Of a stretch of DNA of 48,217 nt, positions 40,590 through 48,217 are shown in pieces; within the stretch, counting starts at the first letter, position 1; every line of letters begins with the position of its first letter. Made by a program: the position numbers and the translations under genes. This DNA is from Chloroflexota bacterium (lineage in GTDB: Bacteria; Chloroflexota; Anaerolineae; UBA4142; SHND01): positions 1-48,217 of the forward strand of contig SHND01000016.1 of NCBI GenBank assembly GCA_004295045.1, given 5' to 3'. Under the pieces are notes generated by a model. The model was not told the origin of the DNA and did no database searches. It saw only the letters and a list, made by a program, of their open reading frames with translations.

Positions 40590-41566
40590 TTCTCGCTCAA
40601 TGCTTCCAACGCGCGCGCCACATACACGCGCGTCATTTTTTTGCGATAGCTGTGTGTGCTGTCGGTATTGTCCAATGGGCGCGCGGGTTTCCATGCCGCA
40701 TCCGCCGCCGCGTCAATGAGTTCGCGCGATAATTTTTGCCCCATCAATAAACGCGCCGATTCGACACATTCTAATGGACGCGAGCCGACGCCGCCCAATA
40801 CAATGCGCGCGTTTTCAATTTCGCCGTTCGACGCGAAACGCAGCGCGGCGGCGACGCCGAGAATTGGAAAATCAAATGAATCGCGGCGGCGCAATTTCAG
40901 ATAAATAGACTTTGTGCCATCGGGGGGTGGCAAAAGAATTTCGGTGAGCAATTCATCGCGCGTTTTGCCGAGATATGCGATGCCGTCATCGCGATACAAA
41001 TCGCCCGCCGCAATCACGCGTTCGCCGCGCGGACCAACGAGCCGCACGCGCCCATCAAGCGCGATCACGACGGGCGCGCAATCGGTGGACGAAACCGCCC
41101 AGCAGCGCGGCGAACCCGGCGCAACCATGCAGATTTCGCCATCCTTTTTCATGCAAAAGCCCAACGCTTGCCGCCATGAAAATTCTTGATTGTAATAATT
41201 GCAGCGCGTGTCGAGACAAAGATTTCCGCCGAGCGTACCCATCGCGCGCAGCTGCGGCGTGGAAACGAGATTCGCGGCGGTGGCGAGAGCGGGATAATTT
41301 TGTCGGATAGTCGGGTGGTCGGATAGTCGGTTGAGCGTTGTGCCTGCGCGGATGGTGACGCCGTTGCCGTTCGAGATGCCGCGCCATCCGTCAATGCCGT
41401 TCAAACCAATCAATACCTTTGGCGTGAACTGCCGCCGCTTCATGTTTGGATACAAATCGGTGCCGCCCGCGACAAATATCGCGTCGTCGCCATATTGCGC
41501 GAATAAATTCACCGCGTCAGCAATCGAACACGGAGCAAAATATTCGAACGGAGGGAGATGGAGCAT
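40586..41566 (-). CDS. hcrB: 4-hydroxybenzoyl-CoA reductase, flavin subunit HcrB with extra 4Fe-4S loop
   Basis: 326 residues of the CO-dehydrogenase flavoprotein family (FVAGGTDLYPNMK, MGTLGGNLCLDTRCNYY). Cysteines at 122, 138, 146 and 155 sit in an inserted loop (from about residue 120) that plain family members lack; these are the spacings of the additional 4Fe-4S cluster in Thauera HcrB. That cluster is tied to the reverse, reductive direction of this enzyme with ferredoxin as donor. The loop makes the assignment to 4-hydroxybenzoyl-CoA reductase stronger than for subunits A and C alone. Part of the sequence near residues 77-90 is encoded by GGATAGTCGG words. Confidence 0.94.
   Translation of the reverse strand: MLHLPPFEYFAPCSIADAVNLFAQYGDDAIFVAGGTDLYPNMKRRQFTPKVLIGLNGIDGWRGISNGNGVTIRAGTTLNRLSDHPTIRQNYPALATAANLVSTPQLRAMGTLGGNLCLDTRCNYYNQEFSWRQALGFCMKKDGEICMVAPGSPRCWAVSSTDCAPVVIALDGRVRLVGPRGERVIAAGDLYRDDGIAYLGKTRDELLTEILLPPPDGTKSIYLKLRRRDSFDFPILGVAAALRFASNGEIENARIVLGGVGSRPLECVESARLLMGQKLSRELIDAAADAAWKPARPLDNTDSTHSYRKKMTRVYVARALEALSEK
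41298..41336. repeat. Short in-frame word stretch inside hcrB
   Basis: GTCGGATAGTCGGGTGGTCG words encode NRLSDHPTIRQ on the minus strand, with no disturbance of the reading frame. Confidence 0.65.
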
Positions 41567-41569
41567 GTT

Positions 41570-41672
41570 TCAATTTTCGATTTTCGATTTTTGATTTGCG
41601 AATCAGTGCGATAGTGTGATAGTGCGATGGTGCGATAGATGCACTCGCGAATAACGAACAACGAGTAACGAA
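41570..41672. repeat. Mixed word array: TTTTCGATTTTCGAT, GATAGTGCGATGGTG, GAATAACGAACAACGAG
   Basis: Three word families stand side by side between the ligase and hcrB genes, showing that families can be combined in one spacer. Confidence 0.85.
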
Positions 41673-42962
41673 CTATTTTTTTACAAAAAATCGTTTTGCC
41701 TTGAGCTCAAAGCGCGGCAGGACGCCGTGTTCCACGACGCGCACGTTGGGGCGAAAGGAGAGGGCGTGATAGATATTTTGCGCGATAGCATTCGGCAAAT
41801 CCGCGTCGGCGTCGTCGGTCAGTTCGACTTCAATGTCCATCTCGTCCATCTCACGCACGCGCTGAACGGTGATGCGGTATTCGACGACTTGCTGAAAATT
41901 CACAATCAATTTTTCAACCGCCATCGGATACACATTCACGCCGCGCACCGTCGTCATGTCATCCGCGCGTCCGAGAACGCCGCCTTCAAAACGCGCAAAG
42001 GTGCGCCCGCACTGACACGGTTCGACATTCAAGCGCACCAAATCACCCGTGCGATAGCGAATGATCGGAAAACCCAATCTGCCCAAATTTGTAATGACGA
42101 GTTCACCAACCTCGCCGGGCGCGACGGGGTTGCTCGTTTCGCGGTCCAGCACTTCGGCAATAAATTCGCTTTCGATGAGATGAATGCCGGCTTGCTGCTC
42201 ACAGCTGAACGAGTGCGCGCCCACTTCCGACGCGCCCGCGTGGTCAAAACATTTTGCGCGCCAACCCGATTCAATGCGCGCTTGAGTTTCGGGGACGCTC
42301 GCGCCCGGTTCGCCCGCGTGAACGGTTGCGCGCACGTTGAGCGCGTTCATGTCAAAATTATTTTCGCGCGCGACTTGTAATAATCGCAGCGCATACGTTG
42401 GCGTGCTGCACATTGCTGTCGCGCCCGCGTCGCGCATCAATTCCAAACGCTGCAACGAATCGCGTCCGCCGCCGGGAATCATCAGCGCGCCGATTTTGCG
42501 CGCGCCTTCCACTGCTGCCCAAAAACCGATGAATGGACCAAACGAAAACGCGGCGAACAATCTATCATCGGCGCACAGCCCCGCGCCGCTCAACACATAG
42601 CCCCAACATTTGCCCCACCAGTCCCAACTCTCTTCCGTATCCAACACGCACAACGGCGCGCCCGTCGTGCCGGAGGTTTGGTGAAAACGCACGTAACGAT
42701 TGAGCGCATACGTGAGGTTTGTGCCAAACGGCGGACATTCGCTTTGGTCCTGAACGAGTTCGCGTTTCAGCGTGAACGGCAATTGCTTTAAATCGTCAAG
42801 CGAATGTACATCGCTCGGATGCAAGCCCGCCGCGCGAAACTTGCGCGTATAAAACGCGTTGCTGCCCCACAATTCCCACAGCAGCGTTTGAAGTTTTTGC
42901 AATTGCAAATTGGCGAGTTGCGTGCGAGGCAGTGTTTCGAGGGTGGAGTCAAAAAAGGGCAT
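41673..42962 (-). CDS. PaaK-family aryl-CoA ligase, third and most divergent copy (probable 4-hydroxybenzoate-CoA ligase)
   Basis: 429 residues from ATG 42962, overlapping the end of the upstream gene by 14 bases. Adenylate motif HQTSGTTGAP, a second motif HAGASEVGAHSFSCE where PaaK has a T-E pair, and the lid CQCGRTFARFEGGVLGRADDM with VRGVNVYPMAVE. It lies directly before hcrBCA in the operon and after the phenylphosphate-synthase-like genes, where a 4-hydroxybenzoate-activating enzyme is needed. That substrate is inferred from position; most characterised 4-hydroxybenzoate-CoA ligases belong to a different branch of the AMP-binding family, so phenylacetate-type substrates remain possible. 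Confidence 0.85.
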   Translation of the reverse strand: MPFFDSTLETLPRTQLANLQLQKLQTLLWELWGSNAFYTRKFRAAGLHPSDVHSLDDLKQLPFTLKRELVQDQSECPPFGTNLTYALNRYVRFHQTSGTTGAPLCVLDTEESWDWWGKCWGYVLSGAGLCADDRLFAAFSFGPFIGFWAAVEGARKIGALMIPGGGRDSLQRLELMRDAGATAMCSTPTYALRLLQVARENNFDMNALNVRATVHAGEPGASVPETQARIESGWRAKCFDHAGASEVGAHSFSCEQQAGIHLIESEFIAEVLDRETSNPVAPGEVGELVITNLGRLGFPIIRYRTGDLVRLNVEPCQCGRTFARFEGGVLGRADDMTTVRGVNVYPMAVEKLIVNFQQVVEYRITVQRVREMDEMDIEVELTDDADADLPNAIAQNIYHALSFRPNVRVVEHGVLPRFELKAKRFFVKK

Positions 42963-44115
42963 AAGGCACCGTTTGTCCGCGATAGGTTGTCTGCAAGACA
43001 TTGGTTTGGGGCGCAGGTTCGAGCGCGATAATTTCGCAAAAGTTGGGTTCGCCGGGGTCCGCGCCGAACACGCTTGAAAGGAGGACGCGCATCGCGCCGG
43101 AATGGGTGGTGAGAACAAAAATATGTCGCTCGCTTCTAGCGCCCGTCGAACAGATTTCGCGCAAGCGTTCTTGCAGTCGCCGCAAAACATTCGCGGGCGT
43201 TTCTGCGCCGCCTTCGCTTTCGTGCGTGAGCCAGTAACCCATCGGATCGCTGCTCGTCCAAAAGCCGCGAAAAAATTCCGCGCGGGCGGGCGGAAGCGAC
43301 TGTAAAAATTCGGGCGTGTTCATTTCCGCATACAACAGCGATGGTTCCAACATGCCGCGCGACGAATCGGAAAGAAAGCGCACATTTTCCAGCGCGTAAT
43401 CGGGACGCGGCGGATACAAGCGCGTGGTGCGTGTTTGCAATGTCGCGCAGAGCGATTCCGTCAACAGCTGCGCGGTTTCCACAACACGACGCACGGGCGA
43501 ATGAAAAATATGAATCGTCGCACGCGAGTTTGGAATGCGTGACGCGATCTCGCCGCCAGCGGCACGCGCTTGAGCGCGTCCGCGCGCCGTCAGTCCAATA
43601 TCGCTCTGATGATGTTCCACTTCGCCGTGCCGCACGATATACACTGTCACATTCGACGCAATATTTCCGTCAGCGCGCATTTCGGCAAAGAGGCGCGCTT
43701 CCATTGCGCGGCACTTGGCGCGTTCCGCTTCATCCCACTCGTACGCGAGAGGCGCGACGGCGACACCGCGCCACGATTGGTCTTTGACTCGAGATACTTG
43801 CAATTCAAACAGCGCGGCGGGCGACCATTTGGATTCGAGCTGCGCGCGCACGAGCCGCGCGGCTCCATTGACCAAACAGACGCGATTTTCTGCGCCGACG
43901 ATTTGCAAACCGACGTGCGCGTCGCGTTCAAGATTGCGGTACGTTGTCGTGTTGATGTCAATACAAAAACGTACGCGTCGCGCGTCGAGCGCGAGCGCGT
44001 ACGTCAACGCCGCATTCGGAAAACCATCCGCGCCATTCGTCAAGAGGAATACCGGCGCGCCCTCGCGCATTGCGTCCACCAATGGCGCGGCTAGCTCATT
44101 CGTCGTTCGAATCAT
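42949..44115 (-). CDS. FMN split-barrel domain fused to a histidine phosphatase domain
   Basis: 388 residues from ATG 44115 (AGGTG upstream), overlapping the UbiX-like gene by 20 bases. Residues 1-135 form a pyridoxamine-phosphate-oxidase-like barrel (PVFLLTNGADGFPNAALTYAL, RNLERDAHVGLQIVG). From about 157 a histidine phosphatase domain begins with VRHGEVEHH (RHG at 162-164), then FHSPVRRVVETAQLL and late LTTHSGAMRVLLSSV with the second catalytic His. Phosphatases of this type attack phosphate esters. In an operon that appears to make phenylphosphate, a phosphatase joined to a flavin-binding barrel next to a UbiX-family protein is notable; the substrate is unknown. Confidence 0.85.
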   Translation of the reverse strand: MIRTTNELAAPLVDAMREGAPVFLLTNGADGFPNAALTYALALDARRVRFCIDINTTTYRNLERDAHVGLQIVGAENRVCLVNGAARLVRAQLESKWSPAALFELQVSRVKDQSWRGVAVAPLAYEWDEAERAKCRAMEARLFAEMRADGNIASNVTVYIVRHGEVEHHQSDIGLTARGRAQARAAGGEIASRIPNSRATIHIFHSPVRRVVETAQLLTESLCATLQTRTTRLYPPRPDYALENVRFLSDSSRGMLEPSLLYAEMNTPEFLQSLPPARAEFFRGFWTSSDPMGYWLTHESEGGAETPANVLRRLQERLREICSTGARSERHIFVLTTHSGAMRVLLSSVFGADPGEPNFCEIIALEPAPQTNVLQTTYRGQTVPYALF

Positions 44116-44755
44116 CTGACACCTGCGCGGGCGCGTGTTGTTGTTGTCCATTCAAACGCGCAACGCTGCGCGTTTGCGGACCCGTCCAGCGCGTAAATAA
44201 ATCGTGCGACAGTTCAATGTCCAAAAGGTCGAGCACGCGGTTAACGGTTTGATTCACAATGTCGTCAATTGTTTGGGGGCGATGATAGAACGCGGGCATC
44301 GGCGGCACGACAATCGCGCCGAGTTCCGCGACGGCAGTAAGCAAACGCAAATGTCCGAGATGCAGCGGCGTTTCGCGCGGCACCAGCACCAAGCGGCGAT
44401 GTTCTTTTAACGTCACGTCCGCCGCGCGCGAGAGTAGATTTTCGCCAAACGAGTGCGCGATGGACGAGAGCGTTTTCATCGAACAGGGAACGACGACCAT
44501 GCCGCGTGTTTTGAACGAACCCGAAGAAATCGCGGCGGCGACATCATTAAAGCGATACACGCGCGTCGCCAACGCTTCGACGTACTCGACGGAATAATCC
44601 GTTTCCAACAAAACCGTTTGCTTGGCGGAATTGCTGATGACGAGATGCGTTTCGATGTTTTCTACATCGCGCAAAACTTGGAGCAAACGGATTGCGTAAA
44701 TCACTCCGCTCGCGCCCGAGACACCGATGACGAGTCGTTCTGGTTTATTGCTCAC
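44096..44755 (-). CDS. ubiX: UbiX-family flavin prenyltransferase-like protein
   Basis: About 219 residues from GTG 44755. RLVIGVSGASGVIYAIRLLQVL is the UbiX/Pad1 opening, with VVVPCSMKTLSSIAHSFGENLLSRAADVTLKEHRRLVLVPRETPLHLGHL and PPMPAFYHRPQTIDDIVNQTV following the family closely. UbiX makes the prenylated FMN used by UbiD decarboxylases; related UbiX and UbiD proteins are encoded with phenylphosphate carboxylase. The C-terminal tail beyond residue 190 is longer than usual. The GTG is preferred to TTG 44770, which would fall inside a perfect hairpin. No UbiD-type gene is in the window, so its partner must be elsewhere. Confidence 0.88.
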   Translation of the reverse strand: MSNKPERLVIGVSGASGVIYAIRLLQVLRDVENIETHLVISNSAKQTVLLETDYSVEYVEALATRVYRFNDVAAAISSGSFKTRGMVVVPCSMKTLSSIAHSFGENLLSRAADVTLKEHRRLVLVPRETPLHLGHLRLLTAVAELGAIVVPPMPAFYHRPQTIDDIVNQTVNRVLDLLDIELSHDLFTRWTGPQTRSVARLNGQQQHAPAQVSDDSNDE

Positions 44756-44767
44756 AATATCGCTTAA

Positions 44768-44803
44768 CAAACTTCCGAAATTTCCAAAAATTTCGGAAGT
44801 TTG
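44768..44803 (-). promoter_or_regulatory. Perfect 16-bp hairpin between the PpsB-like and UbiX-like genes
   Basis: CAAACTTCCGAAATTT (44768-44783) and AAATTTCGGAAGTTTG (44788-44803) are exact complements with a CCAA loop, starting one base after the PpsB-like stop codon. There is no T-run beyond it. It may protect or divide the mRNA, or lower expression of downstream genes. Confidence 0.6.
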
Positions 44804-44804
44804 C

Positions 44805-45884
44805 TTACTTGACCCGCACGCCTTTCAACATATTCGCAATCACAAAATCGAGCGCGGTGCCGCTTTGTTGAATCACGCGCGTCGGCGGTTTGCTGCTCCA
44901 CACCGTTTCAGGGCGACATTGCAACAACATCACGTTTTCGGGAAACTCTAAATCGCGGTCAATGCCCCACTCGATGTCCATCGGCACATGATAATAGCCC
45001 TCGATACATTTCGCCAGAATCGTCAGGTTGATGATTTCGTCGTCGTTCAATGACGAGCTGGTTTGGCGTTCTTGCGGCACGTCCGCGATCTCCACTTTGC
45101 CCTCTGCGTGATTTGGAATGTACTCGATGAGTTTGGGCGAGAGGGTGCGCTGCAAAATTCCTTCGGTCACTTTGTCCACCAAGTAATTGTCCGGCGTGAC
45201 GACGCCCGAAACAACACTTTCGCCCAAGCCCCAACTCGAATCAATTGCGATTTTGGAACGGTCGCCGTTGATGGGATTGAGCGTGAACATCACACCCGCC
45301 GCGCGCGAGTTTGCCATTTTTTGAACGCCGACGCTCATGTGTACCTTGTCGTGCGGAAAACCCATCTCTTTGCGATACGCGATGGCGCGCGCCGTAAAAA
45401 GCGACGACCAACAGATCGCGGTGCGAATCAAAACATGCGGCGCGGAACGAACCCACAGTGTTGTCTCTTGCTGTCCCGCGAATGACGCGCCCGGCAAATC
45501 TTCTGCTGTCGCGCTCGAACGCACCGCGACGGGTAAATCGTCCACGTGACATTCGGCGCACAACTCTTCGTACGCGTAGCAAATCGCGTCCTCGATGGCG
45601 GGCGGAATCGGCGTCGCGCTCATGAGTTGGCGAATGTCGCGGCTCGTCTCCTCCGCGCACTCGATGTCGTCCACGTCCAACGCGTCAAGCATCCGCGCAA
45701 TTTCATCGCCGATGCCGCGCCCATTCAAGAACTGGCGGTACGCGTGCGTGGTGACGGCAAAGCCCGGCGGCACGCGGACATTCGCTTGCAGCATCTCACC
45801 GAGATTCGCGCATTTGCCCCCGACCGAATTTTGTTTGCTGCGGTCACATTCGGTGAACCAGAGAATGTAGGGTGAGGTGTTCAT
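44805..45884 (-). CDS. PEP-synthase N-domain-like ATP-grasp subunit (phenylphosphate synthase PpsB-like)
   Basis: 359 residues from ATG 45884, equal to the nucleotide-binding third of PEP synthase: NSVGGKCANLGEML, AVRSSATAEDLPGASFAGQQ, MSVGVQKMANSRAAGVMFTLNP, and the QCRPETVWS end. In phenylphosphate synthase of Thauera a 40-kDa protein of this kind works with a 70-kDa protein carrying the phosphohistidine domain, which is just what the upstream gene encodes. Together they transfer a phosphate of ATP to phenol. A complete PEP synthase would be one chain of about 800 residues. Catechol or another phenol could be the true substrate. The CBS-domain third subunit is not seen here. Confidence 0.85.
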   Translation of the reverse strand: MNTSPYILWFTECDRSKQNSVGGKCANLGEMLQANVRVPPGFAVTTHAYRQFLNGRGIGDEIARMLDALDVDDIECAEETSRDIRQLMSATPIPPAIEDAICYAYEELCAECHVDDLPVAVRSSATAEDLPGASFAGQQETTLWVRSAPHVLIRTAICWSSLFTARAIAYRKEMGFPHDKVHMSVGVQKMANSRAAGVMFTLNPINGDRSKIAIDSSWGLGESVVSGVVTPDNYLVDKVTEGILQRTLSPKLIEYIPNHAEGKVEIADVPQERQTSSSLNDDEIINLTILAKCIEGYYHVPMDIEWGIDRDLEFPENVMLLQCRPETVWSSKPPTRVIQQSGTALDFVIANMLKGVRVK

Positions 45885-45886
45885 AG

Positions 45887-46020
45887 TGTCAAGAACTGAC
45901 AGGTTATGACGCGGCGCGTTCCGAAACCTGCCACAGTGCATCACAACATTGGACACAGATTACACAGACAACACAGATTTCAATTTGGTTTTTCTGTGAA
46001 ATTCTGTGAAATCTGTGTCC
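45887..46020. repeat. Composite palindromic spacer: TGTCAAGAACTGACA, 19-mer, GGACACAGAT hairpin
   Basis: The palindrome at 45887-45901, CCTGCCACAGTGCATCACA at 45928-45946 and GGACACAGAT/ATCTGTGTCC at 45951-46020 lie in a row. The same three components, differently spaced, fill the spacer at 32983-33118. Confidence 0.75.
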
Positions 46021-46061
46021 CAAAATCAAGTCTGTAAAGGACGTTCAAATCTCGGCAATTT

Positions 46062-47897
46062 CTACTCGACTACTTGAACCGTCCCCGCATTTCCATCCAC
46101 GCGCAGCATCTGTCCGGTTTTGAAACTCTTGGTGCCGAACCCGGTGCCGACAACGGCGGGTACGCCGTACTCGCGACACACAATCGCCGCGTGCGACATC
46201 ATGCCGCCAATATCGGTGACAACCGCTTGAATGCGTGTGAACACCGGCGCCCAACTCGGCGTGGTGATGGGGCAAACGAGAATTTCGCCCGGCTCGACCA
46301 GCGCAAGCTCTTCGACGCTCGTAATCACGCGCGCGGGACCCTGAGCGGTTCCCGGCGAACCTGCAAAGCCGGTGAGTAGTTTCGCACCCTCGCCATTCCC
46401 GGCGGGCTTGAGCCAATTCTGAATGCTCTCGGTGGTGATGCCCCACAGCATGATGGTGAATGGTTCGGTTACCACTTCGGGCGGTTCACCCAAACCGGGC
46501 GGCGGCGACCACTTTTTGAGATTCGCAAAAATTTCTTTGCGCTTGGCAATGCGCGAGGGCCAGTATTTTGGTCCGCGCGCTTCGCCGCCCGAACCCCACG
46601 CGCCAATCAAGTCATAGAGCGCGGACTGCACTTCGTAGCGGTGGAGATAAAACATATCGTCCACTTCGTTAAAGAAGCCGTGCTTGACCAACACTTGCCC
46701 GAACTCGCGCATCTTGTTCCAGAAAACGGTGTGATGCCAATGTTCGACATAGAAATTGTGATTCTCGACGTAGGGGAACACGGTGCGCGCCAAGCCGAGC
46801 TGTTCGCGGAATGCGTTTTTGTCCTCGTCCGTTTGCAGCAATGCTTCGTATTCGCGGGCGAGACGGTCACGTTCCTGTTGCACTGCTTCCATTGGACGCG
46901 CGATGCTTTTGCCTTCTTGAATTTTTTCAACATAGCCGCGAATCGCGACGGTTGGCACTGTCATGTCGTCAACCCAACTGCGCGGCAGATGATAAAAACC
47001 GGTGCCGGTGGAAAAATAGAACCACGGGTCTTTGGATTTTTCCAGCTCTTGCAGCCATTGTCCGCCCGCTTCCGATGCGCTCATCGTCTCGACCACTTGG
47101 GTCGGGTTCACGGTTTGCTTGAACACATCCGCGACGCCGAGGTCAACCGCTTTTTGCGCGAGCCGTTTCAATTCTTCGTCGGGGCGAAAGAGGATGACAT
47201 CAATGCCAGAGACAAGTTTCGCAATCGTCTGGTCAGAGATACCGGGGAATGCTTGTTTGCAAAAGCCGTAGAACGTGAGATACGCGGCGTAACCGAGATT
47301 GAGAAATTCAAAATGCAAATGCCACATCTTGTGCATATTCTCAATCGCGCGGTTGTACGCCACAATCATGTCATACGCGCTCGTCAAACCGCGTCCTTCG
47401 GTCACGGTTTCAATCGGTTCCATTTCGGGCAAGTCCGGTACGCGCACCGATTTGAGTTCGTTGATCGCTTCTTCCGCTTTTGCCTGCCACTGCGCGTACA
47501 GCTCGTCCCAATGCCGATAGTAATAGCCCGCGCGTTCCATAAAGTGCGCGACGCGTCCGGGAATATCATCGGGATTCGCTACCGGCAGCGCGCTGATGTA
47601 GAGATAGCCATTCAACACGCGATGGTCAATGCCGAGCGCGGGCGGCACGATAAAGACGCGCGTATTCATTTCGCCCAGCGCGACCCACCAACTTTCGCAA
47701 GTGATGGTGTCGAACGGATACAGCGGTTCGGGATGATGCATCGCGTCTTGGAACCAAAAGCGATTGTCCTCGAACTCGCGGCGGTCATCGCTGAACACGT
47801 AATAGTACGGATAGAGGTCTTGCCAGCCCTCGCAGCCCTCTGGCGTTGGGACGTTGAATGGACTGGGGAAACGGTTACTGCCATTATTTTCGGACAT
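46062..47897 (-). CDS. PEP-utilising phosphohistidine-domain subunit (phenylphosphate synthase PpsA-like)
   Basis: 611 residues from ATG 47897 with AAGGAG upstream. The C-terminal hundred residues are the swivelling phosphohistidine domain: GSPGTAQGPARVI, then TPSWAPVFTRIQAVVTD, GGMMSHAAIVCREYGVPAV with the phosphorylated His in MSHAA. The large N-terminal part (NRFWFQDAMHHPEPLYPFDTI onwards) is helical, unlike PEP synthase, and resembles the N-terminal part of 70-kDa phenylphosphate synthase protein 1. The gene is first in the run leading to ligase and HcrABC, so phenol would be phosphorylated, carboxylated by an enzyme encoded elsewhere, ligated to CoA and dehydroxylated. Confidence 0.85.
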   Translation of the reverse strand: MSENNGSNRFPSPFNVPTPEGCEGWQDLYPYYYVFSDDRREFEDNRFWFQDAMHHPEPLYPFDTITCESWWVALGEMNTRVFIVPPALGIDHRVLNGYLYISALPVANPDDIPGRVAHFMERAGYYYRHWDELYAQWQAKAEEAINELKSVRVPDLPEMEPIETVTEGRGLTSAYDMIVAYNRAIENMHKMWHLHFEFLNLGYAAYLTFYGFCKQAFPGISDQTIAKLVSGIDVILFRPDEELKRLAQKAVDLGVADVFKQTVNPTQVVETMSASEAGGQWLQELEKSKDPWFYFSTGTGFYHLPRSWVDDMTVPTVAIRGYVEKIQEGKSIARPMEAVQQERDRLAREYEALLQTDEDKNAFREQLGLARTVFPYVENHNFYVEHWHHTVFWNKMREFGQVLVKHGFFNEVDDMFYLHRYEVQSALYDLIGAWGSGGEARGPKYWPSRIAKRKEIFANLKKWSPPPGLGEPPEVVTEPFTIMLWGITTESIQNWLKPAGNGEGAKLLTGFAGSPGTAQGPARVITSVEELALVEPGEILVCPITTPSWAPVFTRIQAVVTDIGGMMSHAAIVCREYGVPAVVGTGFGTKSFKTGQMLRVDGNAGTVQVVE

Positions 47898-47925
47898 GTT
47901 TGTCTCCTTATGGTTAAGAGCCAAG

Positions 47926-48046
47926 ACAGTACATTACATTTATCATGCGTAAGAGAGCGCTCTCTAGCGCGGCGTCGTTAAAATTGCGAATCCATTCGGC
48001 GTTAGAGAACGCCTTTCTACGCAAAGCGGTGATGTACTGTGTCAGG
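47926..48046. repeat. Palindromic spacer element with ACAGTACAT / ATGTACTGT ends
   Basis: ACAGTACAT (47926-47934) faces ATGTACTGT (48032-48040). Inside are the perfect palindrome AGAGAGCGCTCTCT (47952-47965) and GCGTTAGAGAAC, the latter complementary to 3742-3751. It forms the upstream region of the PpsA-like gene. Confidence 0.7.
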
Positions 48047-48053
48047 GCTGCGC

Positions 48054-48217
48054 CTACGCGGGAACCAATTCCAACTGCTCCAACCACGCAGGCAATTGAT
48101 TTACATCCGCCAACACCAAATCAGGTTTCACTTGCGCGGACGCGTTGTCCGCCATCTCTTGCGTCGTCGCGCCGGTGAGAACGAGAATGCTGAACAAGCC
48201 CGCGTCTTTGCCCATGC
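48054..48217 (-). CDS. HAD-superfamily phosphatase, C-terminal end (NagD-like), truncated by window end
   Basis: Only the last 54 or so residues are in the window: MGKDAGLFSILVLTGATTQEM, then VKPDLVLADVNQLPAWL. The DAG...LVLTGATT...PDLVL pattern is the end of HAD subfamily IIA phosphatases such as NagD and phosphoglycolate phosphatase. A HAD protein (PpcD) belongs to phenylphosphate carboxylase, but it is of another HAD branch, so this one is more probably a general sugar- or nucleotide-phosphate phosphatase. The 157-base spacer downstream holds a palindromic element. Confidence 0.7.
   Translation of the reverse strand, partial: MGKDAGLFSILVLTGATTQEMADNASAQVKPDLVLADVNQLPAWLEQLELVPA

Noticed and set aside
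37594..41566. Aerobic CO dehydrogenase or generic xanthine dehydrogenase
   Set aside because: The flavin subunit carries the extra four-cysteine loop of 4-hydroxybenzoyl-CoA reductase, and the large subunit lacks the CO-dehydrogenase active-site loop as far as can be seen.
44805..47897. Split phosphoenolpyruvate synthase
   Set aside because: The PEP-binding TIM barrel of PEP synthase is absent from both proteins, and the neighbours are UbiX, an aryl-CoA ligase and HcrABC.
46641..47981. Plus-strand open frame of 446 codons
   Set aside because: Antisense to the PpsA-like gene, with no recognisable domain.

Overview
This window is a catabolic island, most likely from an anaerobic member of the Chloroflexota. 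That placement is inferred from GC-rich coding style, a MalT-like ATPase fused to a BTAD regulator, a DUF4058 protein, and spacers crowded with degenerate repeat words; no rRNA or marker gene confirms it. Forty-one coding sequences are supported. No tRNA, rRNA or CRISPR array was seen, and no gene-free stretch exceeds 300 bases.

Layout. (1) 1-12.9 kb, plus strand: the end of a molybdopterin oxidoreductase with its iron-sulfur and membrane partners (PadBCD-like, phenylacetyl-CoA oxidation), a GIY-YIG protein lying between them, E1 alpha and beta of a 2-oxoacid dehydrogenase, a branched-chain-type ABC uptake system (binding protein, LivH, LivM, fused LivG-LivF) and a PaaK-type aryl-CoA ligase. 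(2) 13.0-16.4 kb: a large regulator. (3) 16.5-23.7 kb, mostly minus: DUF4058 protein, MoaD-like protein, tungsten aldehyde:ferredoxin oxidoreductase (AOR), a small TumE-type pair on the other strand, and a three-gene opine/HCN-synthase-like flavin dehydrogenase whose beta subunit carries a polyferredoxin. (4) 23.9-30.0 kb, minus: three-gene N-methylglutamate-synthase-like enzyme, an APC permease and a gamma-glutamyl-amine ligase of the glutamine synthetase family. (5) 30.2-34.0 kb, minus: dihydrolipoyl acyltransferase (E2), a second PaaK, and a riboflavin-kinase/flavin-barrel fusion. (6) 34.0-37.4 kb, minus: four AT-richer genes, each followed by an attC-like site, forming an integron cassette array with no integrase in the window. 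(7) 37.6-48.2 kb, minus: 4-hydroxybenzoyl-CoA reductase HcrABC, a third PaaK-like ligase, a flavin-barrel/histidine-phosphatase fusion, a UbiX-family protein, a two-gene phenylphosphate-synthase-like enzyme and the end of a HAD phosphatase.

How the parts may work together (inference). Regions 1, 5 and 7 funnel phenylacetate, its 4-hydroxy analogue and phenol towards benzoyl-CoA: ligation to CoA, alpha-oxidation by PadBCD, decarboxylation by E1/E2, and dehydroxylation by Hcr. Regions 3 and 4 look like an amine-entry module: an amine is glutamylated, an N-substituted glutamate is made and then cleaved to glutamate plus an aldehyde, and AOR oxidises the aldehyde. If the amine is phenylethylamine or tyramine, the product feeds straight into the phenylacetate route; methylamine remains an alternative. 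Benzoyl-CoA reductase, E3 and phenylphosphate carboxylase are not in the window.

The other notable layer is the DNA between genes: tandem short words, often followed by their own reverse complement so that the spacer folds back on itself. In several places these words run into coding sequence, forming protein linkers and C-termini.
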